Positions 44,270 through 52,209 of a stretch of 64,000 bases of DNA are shown here, piece by piece. Origin of the DNA: Tropicimonas sp033101155 (lineage in GTDB: Bacteria; Pseudomonadota; Alphaproteobacteria; Rhodobacterales; Rhodobacteraceae). Below the pieces are notes generated by a model. That model ran no database searches. It had not been told where the DNA came from and saw nothing but the letters and a program-made list of their open reading frames with translations. The translations under genes and the position numbers were made by a program. The stretch's first letter is position 1, and each line of letters starts with the position of its first letter. The DNA is taken from positions 1 through 64,000 of the forward strand of contig NZ_JAWMPX010000020.1 in NCBI RefSeq assembly GCF_033101155.1. Reading direction: 5' to 3'.

Positions 44270-44473
44270 GTTTTGGTCCGACCAGATCTACATCGGCAGA
44301 CATATGCCTCGCGTTGGTGAATGCCAATGTGACAATGCTTCAACCCTCCCGCGGCATGTCCGACCAACGCACCTGCACAGGCGCGGAGATATTGTATTCC
44401 GGGCGGAATTCTTCCTATGATGCGCCGGAATGAGTATCGCCACGAAACGGCGATAATTTCCGTTGGAGCCGTA

Positions 44474-44878
44474 ATGCCACAGATCGTCATTGCCGATGAC
44501 AACCTGGAATTCGCCAATTACGTCGCGACCGTCTGCCGGCGCGAAGGTTGGAGCGTCGAGACTTGCGAAAATGGCGCGATCCTGCTCGAAACGCTGAGAA
44601 TGGGAAGTGGGCCGGCGCTTGTACTGGTCGATGTGAACATGCCGGAAATGGACGGGATCGAGGCCATCGAGTGGATCGTCGATGTAGACCGGCCGTTGCG
44701 GTTGCGGTTTGTCACCGGTGGATCGGACGCGCCGATCGTGGCCGCGAAGATGATCGCCTCGGCCCGAGATCTGGCCGTGGGTTACAATGTTTTCAAGCCC
44801 TTGCGTAAAGAAGAGCTACAAGCGCTGCTGAAGGAAGAGGCGGAGAAGCTCGCCGCAATGGGGGTCGCGCAGACCTGA
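44474..44878 (+). CDS. Stand-alone receiver-domain response regulator
   Basis: A 134-residue single REC domain. The acidic pocket is D9 and D10 (IVIADDNLEF), the phospho-acceptor is D53 (LVLVDVNMPEMDG), the switch Thr lies in FVTGGSD and the conserved Lys in NVFKPLRKEE. There is no output domain, so it would act by protein-protein contact like CheY or as a phosphorelay carrier. I start at ATG 44474, which has a GGAG upstream; the longer frame is not conserved. No histidine kinase or phosphotransfer gene is nearby. Confidence 0.9.
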   Translation: MPQIVIADDNLEFANYVATVCRREGWSVETCENGAILLETLRMGSGPALVLVDVNMPEMDGIEAIEWIVDVDRPLRLRFVTGGSDAPIVAAKMIASARDLAVGYNVFKPLRKEELQALLKEEAEKLAAMGVAQT

Positions 44879-44961
44879 CCCGCGTCGCGTCACCGCGCCG
44901 ACGCCACCAATCGAACCTGGCGTGGCTCGCCGCGCCAGCATCGAGTTTCAGGAGACGCTGG

Positions 44962-45765
44962 ATGACTGACCCGACAGCCTATGACAACGCCGATTTCATT
45001 CCCGATGGGCATTCCTATTTCGCTCGCTGGGCGGAAGCAGCGGAAAACTTCAGAGCACATCACCCGACCGTATTGCAACGGCGCGATCGGGCTTATGGCG
45101 CCGGCGACCGTCAGCGCTATGATCTTTTTCTCCCGGAATGGCCTGCGCGCGGGCTGTATTTCTTCATTCATGGCGGTTTCTGGTATTTGAGTGGGCGCGA
45201 AGACTGGTCGCATCTTGCCCAGGGCGCGCTTGGCAATGGCTGGGCGGTCGCCCTGCCCTCCTATCCGCTGGCTCCGACGGCACGTCTCTCGGAGATCACC
45301 CGGTCGATTGTCCTTGCGCTGGAGGCCGCGGCCAGGGAACTTCCCGGCCCCATCCTGATCGGCGGCCACTCGGCGGGCGGGCACCTCGCCATGCGGATGG
45401 TCTGCCCCGATGTCGGGCTGTCGGAGGCAGTCGCGGCGCGTATTGCCGGCATCCAGCCGATCTCACCGTTGGCCGACCTGACGCCACTCGTCATGCTGCC
45501 GATGAACGCGACGCTCCGAATCGACGCCGAGGAAGCCGAGCGCGAAAGCCCGATCTCCTATCCCGAACCGCTCTGCAATGTGGCCATCGAGGTCGGCTCA
45601 GCAGAACGGCCTGCTTTCATCGACCAGTCGATCCGCATGGCGGATCACTGGCAGAAGGCCGATCTGACCATTTCCGAGAACAGGCACCATTTCGACATTC
45701 TCGACCCACTCTGCGATCCCCAAAGCGATATGGTCAAACGACTGTTGAAGCAGTCAGACGACTGA
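44962..45765 (+). CDS. Alpha/beta hydrolase, kynurenine-formamidase-like
   Basis: A 267-residue hydrolase of the esterase/kynurenine formamidase-like group. The oxyanion motif is YFFIHGGFWYLSGRED, the nucleophile elbow LIGGHSAGGHLA (Ser in GHSAG), and the late His is in SENRHHFDILDPL. Actual kynurenine formamidases share HGGFW-type motifs, but no kynurenine pathway genes are adjacent, so the substrate is open. It follows the receiver gene on the same strand by 83 bases and has its own ribosome site (AGGAGA). Confidence 0.88.
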   Translation: MTDPTAYDNADFIPDGHSYFARWAEAAENFRAHHPTVLQRRDRAYGAGDRQRYDLFLPEWPARGLYFFIHGGFWYLSGREDWSHLAQGALGNGWAVALPSYPLAPTARLSEITRSIVLALEAAARELPGPILIGGHSAGGHLAMRMVCPDVGLSEAVAARIAGIQPISPLADLTPLVMLPMNATLRIDAEEAERESPISYPEPLCNVAIEVGSAERPAFIDQSIRMADHWQKADLTISENRHHFDILDPLCDPQSDMVKRLLKQSDD

Positions 45766-45971
45766 GGACCGCGCCGCGCCCGACCGTATCTCCAGCCATC
45801 CGAGATAGATCGAACTGAGGAACCCTTGGCGATTGAAGGCGCACAGGCAAGCCGGAAGCGTCCTGTCGGCGAACGGCAAACCCGGCCTCCAATCCGCCCT
45901 CCTCCGTCGCTTCACTCGAATGTCATTCCCCGGCGGCACAATCGCGCTATCCTGCTGTTCGGAGGCCGACG

Positions 45972-46148
45972 ATGAAGCATCACGCACAGGACCGTGCTCC
46001 CGACTACACCAATGCCGCGCTGATCATGCTCGGCATCAACCTCTTCTGCTTGCTCTACGCGCTCTGGCTCGCCTTCGGCCTTGTCGTCCCGCTCATCACA
46101 GCCTTCGCGACCGACCGGCTTATCACCCGCCTTGGCAGGCGCCGCTAG
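45972..46148 (+). CDS. Small single-helix membrane protein, 58 residues
   Basis: A short gene reading MKHHAQDRAPDYTNAALIML at the start, then a strongly hydrophobic segment GINLFCLLYALWLAFGLVV (about residues 21-39) and a basic end, DRLITRLGRRR. A strong GGAGG site lies 7 bases upstream of the ATG. The positive C-terminus suggests the N-terminus faces the periplasm. Its TAG stop shares bases with the TAG of the opposite-strand gene through a CTAG palindrome (46145-46148). I do not recognise a family. Confidence 0.75.
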   Translation: MKHHAQDRAPDYTNAALIMLGINLFCLLYALWLAFGLVVPLITAFATDRLITRLGRRR

Positions 46149-47341
46149 GCCCGCGACAGCACTGTCGAAGCCGCCTCCAGCGCGCCGGGCCCATGCGGAA
46201 TCTTGACCGCCTTGAGCCCGATATCGATGGCGCCAAGCGCCCCCATCACCATCTGTGCGTTCACATGCCCCATGTGGCCGACCCGAAAGAAGCCGTCCGA
46301 GGCCGGATCTTCGTCCGTGCCCATGCCCAGTCCGATCCCGAGCGTCACGCCCGCATGCGCGCTCACCCAGTCACGCAGCCGCGTTCCGTTCTCCCGACCC
46401 GCACGAACCGCCGTCACCGCGTTGCTGCGCATGGCCGGATCGGCGATATTGAGCTCCAGCGGCCCCCCCGCGCCCCAGGCGTCAAAGGCCGCCCAGACCG
46501 CTTTCGCCAGCGCCGCGTGCCGTTCCCAGATCTTTTCCATCCCTTCGTCCAGCATCAGATCCAGCGCCACACGCAACCCGTAGAGATGATGCGTCGGCGC
46601 AGTCCCGCAGAAATACTGGTAGAACGCCTCCGCGTTCACCCGCGGCCGCCAATCCCAGTAGCCCGTGACAAGATCCGCCCGGTCCCGCGCTGCATCGGCC
46701 TTCGGAGAAAAATAGACGAAACCGAGGCCAGGTGGCGTCATCAACCCCTTCTGGCTGCCGGTCACCATCACATCGACACCCCAGTCATCCATGTGGAACT
46801 CGTCCACCCCGAGACAGGCGATGCAATCGACCATCAGCAAGGCCGGGTGGCCGACTCGATCCAGAACCGCCCGCACCCCCTTGATATCGTTCTTCACGGA
46901 GCTTGCCGTATCGACCTGAACGCAGAGGAGAGCCTTGATCTCGTGGCCCGCATCCTCCGTCAGCACCGCCTCGACCCGCGCAAGATCGATTGCATCGCGC
47001 CGCCCGAAATCCAGCCGCACGGGCGCGATGCCCAATTGCTCCGCCTTGTCCGCCCAGCCATGGGTAAAGGTCCCCGTTGCCAGCGCCAGGACCTTGTCGC
47101 CCCGCCGGAAGACATTGGTCAGCGCCGCTTCCCACGCGCCATGCCCGTTGCAGATATAGATTGCCACATCGTGCTGCGTTCCGGCGACGCGCTTCAGGTC
47201 CGGAATGATCGTGTCGACAATGTCATGCAACTCGCCCGTATAGATATTCGGCGCCGGCCGATGCATGGCACGCAACACCTCGTCAGGCATGACGGAGGGG
47301 CCGGGAATGGCGAGGTAATGGCTACCACGGGACAGCGTCAT
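46145..47341 (-). CDS. Class V aminotransferase, alanine/serine-glyoxylate type
   Basis: A 398-residue fold-type I PLP enzyme of the SPT/AGXT group: LAIPGPSVMPDEVLRAMHRPAPN at the start (the glyoxylate-binding N-terminal loop), YICNGHGAWEAALTNV, VDCIACLGVDEFHMDDWGVDV and the Schiff-base Lys in VTGSQKGLMTPPGL. The C-terminal GFFRVGHMGHVN block is typical of serine- or alanine-glyoxylate aminotransferases. A role in glyoxylate/serine metabolism or in photorespiration-like salvage is likely. It ends tail-to-tail with the 58-residue gene, sharing the CTAG. A 252-base gap upstream shows no gene. Confidence 0.93.
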   Translation of the reverse strand: MTLSRGSHYLAIPGPSVMPDEVLRAMHRPAPNIYTGELHDIVDTIIPDLKRVAGTQHDVAIYICNGHGAWEAALTNVFRRGDKVLALATGTFTHGWADKAEQLGIAPVRLDFGRRDAIDLARVEAVLTEDAGHEIKALLCVQVDTASSVKNDIKGVRAVLDRVGHPALLMVDCIACLGVDEFHMDDWGVDVMVTGSQKGLMTPPGLGFVYFSPKADAARDRADLVTGYWDWRPRVNAEAFYQYFCGTAPTHHLYGLRVALDLMLDEGMEKIWERHAALAKAVWAAFDAWGAGGPLELNIADPAMRSNAVTAVRAGRENGTRLRDWVSAHAGVTLGIGLGMGTDEDPASDGFFRVGHMGHVNAQMVMGALGAIDIGLKAVKIPHGPGALEAASTVLSRA

Positions 47342-47593
47342 GGCACGAACTCCTTGCAGGGCCGACGCTTGGTCCTAAGACGCCTTCGCCAATCCGTCAA
47401 ACCCGACCTTGCGCCACGCCCCCGTGGACACCCGTTCTGCCCGCATCTCAGACGCTGTTGCTCAAACGTTAAACCACCCAAGAATTACGGACCGCGGCGC
47501 GACGTGCCGGTCAGCCAGCTTGCCCGCTCGACCGGTTCAGGCTAGACCCGCCCGGCGCGCTTCGCAAATGGCGCCGGAAATCCGACAGGTTGC

Positions 47594-48322
47594 ATGTTCA
47601 AACGCCTCTCAAACTGGTTCGAAACCACGGAACGCCGCCTACGTCGGTCCTTTGGCGACGATATCTCGACGCCGGAACTGCGTCGTCAGGCCTGGTGGCA
47701 TTTCAACCTGTTCGACCATGCTTTCCTGCGCCTGCCCTGGACAAATTTCGACCGCGTCGCCGAGGATGTCTACCGCTCCAATCATCCCGGCCCGCGCCGG
47801 CTTGTGCGTTACAAGGAGATGGGAATCCGCGGCGTGCTGAACCTGCGCGGTGAGGACGGTTACTCTCCGTGGCTCTTCGAGCAGGAGGCCTGCGAAGAGC
47901 TGGGACTCGATCTGCGGGTCGCCAAGATCTACGCGCGCAAGGCTGCCAAGCGCCAGGAGATCGTTCGCCTGATCGACACCATGCGCGAGATGCCCAAACC
48001 CTTCGTGATGCACTGCAAGTCCGGCGCCGACCGCGCTGGCTTTGCCGCCGTACTCTACAAGGCGATCATCGAGGGCGTTCCGCTCGAGGAGGCGCGCAAG
48101 CATCTGGCGGTCAAGTATATCCATCTCGATTGGACCGAGACCGGTATCGTCGACCACATCATCGATCTCTACGAGCTGCGCAACGCCGCCGCGCCGATCG
48201 CAATGGAGGACTGGTTCCGGACCGAATACGATCACCGGGTTGCCACCGAGACCTTCCGCGCCAAGCAATCCGGCAAGCCCTGGCAGGACCTGCTCCCGCC
48301 GCTTCAGGACTTGCCTGAATAG
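47594..48322 (+). CDS. Dual-specificity/tyrosine-phosphatase-like protein
   Basis: A 242-residue protein with an intact phosphatase loop, HCKSGADRAG: Cys141 and Arg147 fit the C-x5-R signature of cysteine-based phosphatases. RSNHPGPRRLVRYKEMGIRGVLNLRGE is the usual start of this bacterial DSP-like group, related to the Siw14/DUF442-type enzymes. The N-terminal 40 residues are basic and aromatic. Substrates may be phosphoproteins, inositol phosphates or polysaccharide-linked phosphates. Its 3' end overlaps the convergent glycosyltransferase gene by 19 bases. Confidence 0.88.
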   Translation: MFKRLSNWFETTERRLRRSFGDDISTPELRRQAWWHFNLFDHAFLRLPWTNFDRVAEDVYRSNHPGPRRLVRYKEMGIRGVLNLRGEDGYSPWLFEQEACEELGLDLRVAKIYARKAAKRQEIVRLIDTMREMPKPFVMHCKSGADRAGFAAVLYKAIIEGVPLEEARKHLAVKYIHLDWTETGIVDHIIDLYELRNAAAPIAMEDWFRTEYDHRVATETFRAKQSGKPWQDLLPPLQDLPE

Positions 48323-48990
48323 GCACGGGCAAGCTGCTCCGGGTCCGCCCCGGCAAGATAGCGCAGCAGCAGCGACAGGTTCCGCGCACCGCGCCGCAGC
48401 CATCCCTCCGCCTCGTACCGGCCTGCCGATGTGGTGAGCACCAGCGGCAGCAGCACAACCTTGCAATTCAACGCGCGGACAAGCGCCACATCCTCCATGA
48501 GCGGGATGTCCCGATAGCCTCCGGCGTCGGCGTAGTCCGGCCGCGCGACCAGGAGCCCCTGATCCCCGTAGGGCAAATGCAGGACACGCGTGCGCAGATT
48601 TGCCCATCCAGCCACGAGCCACGGCGCCAGCCCCTGCGCCCGAAAGCCGAGCCGGAACGCATAGGCGCGCCCTTGCGCCGCCATCGCCGCCTGAACCGTC
48701 TCGGCCCAACCGTTGGGCAGCCGGCTGTCGGCATGCAATGCAAGAAACCACTCGCCCCGCGCCGCAGCCACGCCGCGCCGCAACTGTCCGCCGCGCCCCG
48801 CCGCCCCTGAGACGAACTCCGCCCCGACCGCCTCGGCCAGTTCCTCGATATCGTCCGACGAACCGCCATCGCTGACGATCACCTCTCGCACCAGCCCCGT
48901 TGCGACACCATCCATCAACTCGGCAAGAAGCCCGGCAGCCTCCGGCGCGGCGTTCAGCGTGGGGATGATGACGGAAAGCGGGGCGGGCAT
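48304..48990 (-). CDS. GT2-family glycosyltransferase (TIGR04283-like)
   Basis: A 228-residue GT-A fold glycosyltransferase. The nucleotide-sugar site begins SVIIPTLNAAPEAAGLLAEL; SDGGSSDD precedes the first metal-binding region, and the second acidic motif is in LHADSRLPNGW, with the acceptor-side ED of IPLMEDVALVRAL near the end. These are the family marks of the small TIGR04283-type transferases, which usually sit next to a TIGR04282 partner that is not seen here. I start at MPAPLSVIIP (48990). It overlaps the convergent phosphatase gene at its 3' end. Confidence 0.88.
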   Translation of the reverse strand: MPAPLSVIIPTLNAAPEAAGLLAELMDGVATGLVREVIVSDGGSSDDIEELAEAVGAEFVSGAAGRGGQLRRGVAAARGEWFLALHADSRLPNGWAETVQAAMAAQGRAYAFRLGFRAQGLAPWLVAGWANLRTRVLHLPYGDQGLLVARPDYADAGGYRDIPLMEDVALVRALNCKVVLLPLVLTTSAGRYEAEGWLRRGARNLSLLLRYLAGADPEQLARAYSGKS

Positions 48991-49059
48991 GGCAATCTCC
49001 GGGCTGTCGGGCGGGCGCATCCTCCCCTATATGATTGCGATGCAACGAGGGAGCCTGAA

Positions 49060-49815
49060 ATGTCGGAGCAAGCGATATCACAACGCAGGGTGCTGGCCAT
49101 CACGGGCGCGGACCGGCTGTCCTTTCTCCAGGGGCTGGTCACGAATGATGTGGATAAACTCAAGGACGGCGCGGTCTATGCGGCCCTTCTGAGCCCGCAA
49201 GGCAAGTATCTTGCCGATTTCTTTCTGGTCGCGGAGGGCGAGCGCGTCTTGCTTGACGTGGCCGAGACGCTGGCGGACGATCTGGTCAAACGTCTCTCCA
49301 TGTATCGTCTTCGGGCCGATGTGCAGATCACGTCGACCAATCTTGCGGTCTCGCGTGGCACCGGCACCGCTCCCGAAGGCGCCCTGTCCGATCCGCGCCA
49401 TGACGCACTCGGCTGGCGCCTCTATGCCGAAACGGCACTGCCGCAAGACGAGACTGACTGGGACGCACTTCGCGTCGCGCATTGCGTTCCCGAAAGCGGA
49501 GCCGAGTTGCGTCCCAATGAAAGTTATATCCTTGAAGCGGGGTTCGAACGGCTGAACGGAGTCGATTTCCGCAAGGGTTGCTATGTCGGGCAGGAGGTGA
49601 CGGCCCGGATGAAGCACAAGACCGAGCTGAAAAAGGGTTTCGCGACGGTCGACATCACCGGTGATGTCCCGGTTGGGACCGGGGTCGAAGCGGATGGGAA
49701 GCCTGTCGGCCAGATTTTCACACAATCCGGCGGCCGTGCCATCGCCTATCTCCGTTTCGACCGGGCGGGCAACGAGATGCAGGCTGCCGGAGCACAGGTG
49801 ACATGGCGCGGCTGA
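49060..49815 (+). CDS. ygfZ: YgfZ/GcvT-domain iron-sulphur cluster assembly/repair protein
   Basis: A 251-residue folate-binding YgfZ-type protein, which helps maturation or repair of certain Fe-S enzymes using tetrahydrofolate. The defining signature KGCYVGQE is present (about residues 172-179 in RKGCYVGQEVTARM), with the redox-active Cys. The N-terminal SFLQGLVTNDV and the AALLSPQGKYLADFF blocks match. It is somewhat shorter than E. coli YgfZ (326 residues) but normal for alphaproteobacteria. It overlaps the next gene by 13 bases, indicating co-translation. Confidence 0.93.
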   Translation: MSEQAISQRRVLAITGADRLSFLQGLVTNDVDKLKDGAVYAALLSPQGKYLADFFLVAEGERVLLDVAETLADDLVKRLSMYRLRADVQITSTNLAVSRGTGTAPEGALSDPRHDALGWRLYAETALPQDETDWDALRVAHCVPESGAELRPNESYILEAGFERLNGVDFRKGCYVGQEVTARMKHKTELKKGFATVDITGDVPVGTGVEADGKPVGQIFTQSGGRAIAYLRFDRAGNEMQAAGAQVTWRG

Positions 49816-50618
49816 ACCGCATTGAAACCGCGGTATCCGAAAGGCTCGGGCTCTCCGTCGAGCGCATCCAGTCACTCCATGGCGGCTCGCTGTCCGAGGT
49901 CTGGCGCCTGTCTCTCTCTGACGGCTGCACAGCGGTCGCCAAGTCCGGGCCGCTTGTCGCGCAGGAAGCGGAGATGCTGCGCGCAATCTCCGCCGCCGGG
50001 GCGCCGGCACCGAAGGTTCTCGGCGTCGTTGACACTGTTCTGCTCCTGGAAGGCTTGCCCGAAACCAGCGCATCCCCGGCGGGTTGGCGCGCACTTGGCC
50101 AAGGGTTGCGACAGCTACACAGCCAGAGCGCGCCGCACTTTGGCTGGAGCCACGACTACGCCTTCGGATCGGTGCCGATCGCCAATGGCCCGGCCTCGGA
50201 CTGGCCGGGTTTCTGGGCGGAGAGCCGCCTTTTGCCCTTTCTGAAAGACCTGCCAATGGACCTCGCTCGGCGGGTCGAAGCCCTGTCGGGCCGGCTCGGG
50301 GACTTTCTGCCTCAAACGCCGTCCCCTGCCCTCCTTCATGGCGACCTGTGGACCGGCAACGTTCTGTTCGGCCCCGATGGAGCGGTCCACCTGATCGATC
50401 CGGCCTGCTATTTCGGTGACCCAGAGGTAGATCTCGCCATGTTGGCACTCTTCAACCACCCGCCGGCTGCCTTTTCCGAAAGCTACGGCCCACTCTTGCC
50501 CGGCGCAAAGGAGCGGCGCGCCGCATACCAACTCTGGCCCGCACTTGTGCACATGACGCTTTTCGGGCCCGGCTATCGCGACATGGTCGAAGCCCGCTTG
50601 TCGCGCCTCGGTCACTGA
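49803..50618 (+). CDS. Fructosamine-kinase/aminoglycoside-phosphotransferase-like kinase
   Basis: A 271-residue protein-kinase-like-fold phosphotransferase. The catalytic loop is PALLHGDLWTGNVLFG and the metal-binding region IDPACYFGDPEVDLAM; LHGGSLSEVWRLSLSDG is the ATP-binding start. The HGDLWTGN and DPA(C/V)YFGDPE forms fit fructosamine kinases, which phosphorylate ketoamines on glycated proteins for repair. Ribulosamine or erythrulosamine substrates are more usual for bacterial members. It overlaps ygfZ by 13 bases and converges on efp. Confidence 0.9.
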   Translation: MARLNRIETAVSERLGLSVERIQSLHGGSLSEVWRLSLSDGCTAVAKSGPLVAQEAEMLRAISAAGAPAPKVLGVVDTVLLLEGLPETSASPAGWRALGQGLRQLHSQSAPHFGWSHDYAFGSVPIANGPASDWPGFWAESRLLPFLKDLPMDLARRVEALSGRLGDFLPQTPSPALLHGDLWTGNVLFGPDGAVHLIDPACYFGDPEVDLAMLALFNHPPAAFSESYGPLLPGAKERRAAYQLWPALVHMTLFGPGYRDMVEARLSRLGH

Positions 50619-50678
50619 CCGAAAACACAAAGGGCCACCCGCAGGCAGCCCCCATGTTTCCGTGACCGAATGTTGGCG

Positions 50679-51242
50679 TCAGGCGCGCTCGGAATACTCC
50701 ATCGTCTCCGTGTTGACGACAATATCCTCGTCCTGACCAACAAACGGCGGCACCATCACTTTGACACCGTTGTCCAGCAGCGCCGGTTTGAACGAGTTCG
50801 CGGCTGTCTGACCCTTCACCACCGGCTCGGTCTCGACGACATTGCAAACCACCTTCTGCGGGAGCGTCGCGCTCAGCGCCTCATGCTCGTAATACTCGAT
50901 CTGGATCGTCATGCCGTCCTGCAGGAAAGGGCGGCGATCACCAAGAATCTCGACCGGCAGCTCGATCTGTTCGAACGTGTCGTTGTCCATGAACACAAGC
51001 ATTCCGTCATTCTCATACAGGAATTGCTGGTCTTTCTGCTCAAGCCGGACGCGCTCTACCTTGTCGGCACTGCGAAAACGTTCATTCAGCTTCGAGCCGT
51101 TGCGCAGGTTGCGCATCTCGACTTGTGCGAAGGCGCCGCCTTTTCCGGGCTTCACATGGTCCGCCTTCACGGCAACCCAGAGCCCGCCATTGTGCTCCAG
51201 AACGTTTCCGGGGCGAATTTCGTTTCCGTTGATTTTCGGCAT
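50679..51242 (-). CDS. efp: Translation elongation factor P
   Basis: A 187-residue EF-P, which rescues ribosomes stalled at consecutive prolines. Three beta-barrel domains are visible: KOW-like N-domain (MPKINGNEIRPGNVLEHNG), OB middle domain and the C-terminal domain with TAANSFKPALLDNGVKVMVP. Lys34 at the tip of the KPGKGGAF loop is the residue that is lysylated by EpmA/EpmB in many proteobacteria; no epm genes are in the window. A well-formed sigma70-type promoter lies 40-67 bases upstream. Confidence 0.97.
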   Translation of the reverse strand: MPKINGNEIRPGNVLEHNGGLWVAVKADHVKPGKGGAFAQVEMRNLRNGSKLNERFRSADKVERVRLEQKDQQFLYENDGMLVFMDNDTFEQIELPVEILGDRRPFLQDGMTIQIEYYEHEALSATLPQKVVCNVVETEPVVKGQTAANSFKPALLDNGVKVMVPPFVGQDEDIVVNTETMEYSERA

Positions 51243-51280
51243 ATTTGACCTTCACCGCGCTTGAACGAATGTTGGACGCG

Positions 51281-51309
51281 TCTATATCTTGGAGGCCGGC
51301 GGCTGACAA
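51281..51309 (-). promoter_or_regulatory. Probable housekeeping promoter of efp
   Basis: On the minus strand TTGTCA (51304-51309), 17 bases, then TATAGA (51281-51286). The spacing is ideal, and both hexamers match four or five of six consensus bases. The start codon follows 38 bases beyond the -10. Confidence 0.65.
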
Positions 51310-51455
51310 GCCGAGCATATATGGCGTTGGAGAAACCTTAGCTATGCACAAAACGCATAGGAGGCATTCCAAAAGGGAAATACCGAATCGCTGTAAAAAC
51401 GTCATATTCGGCCTCACGCCGAAAAGACAAGAGCAAGAATAAAAAGGACGACGAG

Positions 51456-51776
51456 ATGACCGATTTCGTTGACGGTACGGCATTCAACTACGAACAGGGT
51501 CAACGAGCGCGCAAGCTCTTTGCTGCTGTCGTGTTGGCCGCGCTGGATGATGCTATTGCCGACGACAAGAAATATGGCAACGGTCCGGAGCAGATCGCCC
51601 GTTGGGCACGCTCGCGGGATGGCCGCGAAGTTCTCAGCTGCGCCGGTATCGACCCGAACGAACGTGTCGTGTCCGGGCTTATGGAGTTCGTGTCCAACGG
51701 TGTCCGCACCTCCGTCGCGCTGTCGCGCGAGGAAAGCGAACGGCGGCAGGCTGCTGAACAGGCCGAAGCCGCATAA
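51456..51776 (+). CDS. DUF6280-like small conserved protein
   Basis: A 106-residue helical protein beginning MTDFVDGTAFNYEQGQRARKLFAAVVLAALDDAIADDKKYGNG (43 residues, given in shorter pieces: MTDFVDGTAFNYEQG, RARKLFAAVVLAALDDAI). It continues with IARWARSRDGREVLSCAGIDP and a C-terminal Glu/Ala tail. I remember similar proteins as conserved in Rhodobacterales with no known role. The basic WARSRDGREVL segment could bind nucleic acid, but no fold is assigned. It is divergent from efp across 213 bases and is followed by a strong intrinsic terminator, so it is a single-gene transcript. Confidence 0.85.
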   Translation: MTDFVDGTAFNYEQGQRARKLFAAVVLAALDDAIADDKKYGNGPEQIARWARSRDGREVLSCAGIDPNERVVSGLMEFVSNGVRTSVALSREESERRQAAEQAEAA

Positions 51777-51803
51777 TCCGAGGGAACCTTCGGAAATTAA
51801 AAG

Positions 51804-51830
51804 AACGCGCCGAGAGGCGCGTTTCTTTTT
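51804..51830 (+). terminator. Strong intrinsic terminator
   Basis: AACGCGCC-GAGA-GGCGCGTT is an 8-base perfect stem with a GAGA tetraloop. It is followed by TCTTTTT on the plus strand, 27 bases after the stop of the DUF6280-like gene. Confidence 0.9.
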
Positions 51831-52209
51831 CGGCCCTGCAGGAGCCAGCCATAGGGGCTTGCTTGCCTCCTACCTACGAAAGCTCGAGAGCCTCACCGCC
51901 CCGAAGAAGTGTCGGTCACCACTGCACGGCTAGACCCTTACCTGAACAAGACAATCTGACACGACCGGATGGCTTCGGTGGGCTTGGAGTTCTTGTAAAC
52001 AGGACATGCCGTCACGGACGGGTCAAACCGCGCTGCGAGATTTCTTGCGCCCAGCCGCTATCCTCTACCACGCCGTGGCGCCTGAGGATCGGACGATCTG
52101 TGGGTCGCCCCACACAAAGTAACTCCTGGAAAAAATTCCGTTCTGCCTTCGCTCAGCAGACAAGCCGCCAGCGGACAAGCAGGATCCAGTTCGTCAGGTT
52201 CGCGAGAGC
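51831..52209. other. About 380 bases with no supported gene
   Basis: Between the terminator and the convergent stop of the PopZ-like gene. Short open frames exist on both strands but none has a good start or composition. I see no tRNA, repeat or clear hairpin apart from weak GC stems. It may contain the 3' untranslated region of the PopZ-like gene. Confidence 0.4.

Noticed and set aside
46145..46148. CTAG as a restriction or regulatory site
   Set aside because: It is fully explained as the shared stop codons of two convergent genes.
51245..51442. A 65-codon plus-strand frame in the efp upstream region
   Set aside because: It runs through the efp promoter and has an atypical composition; the region is better explained as divergent promoters.
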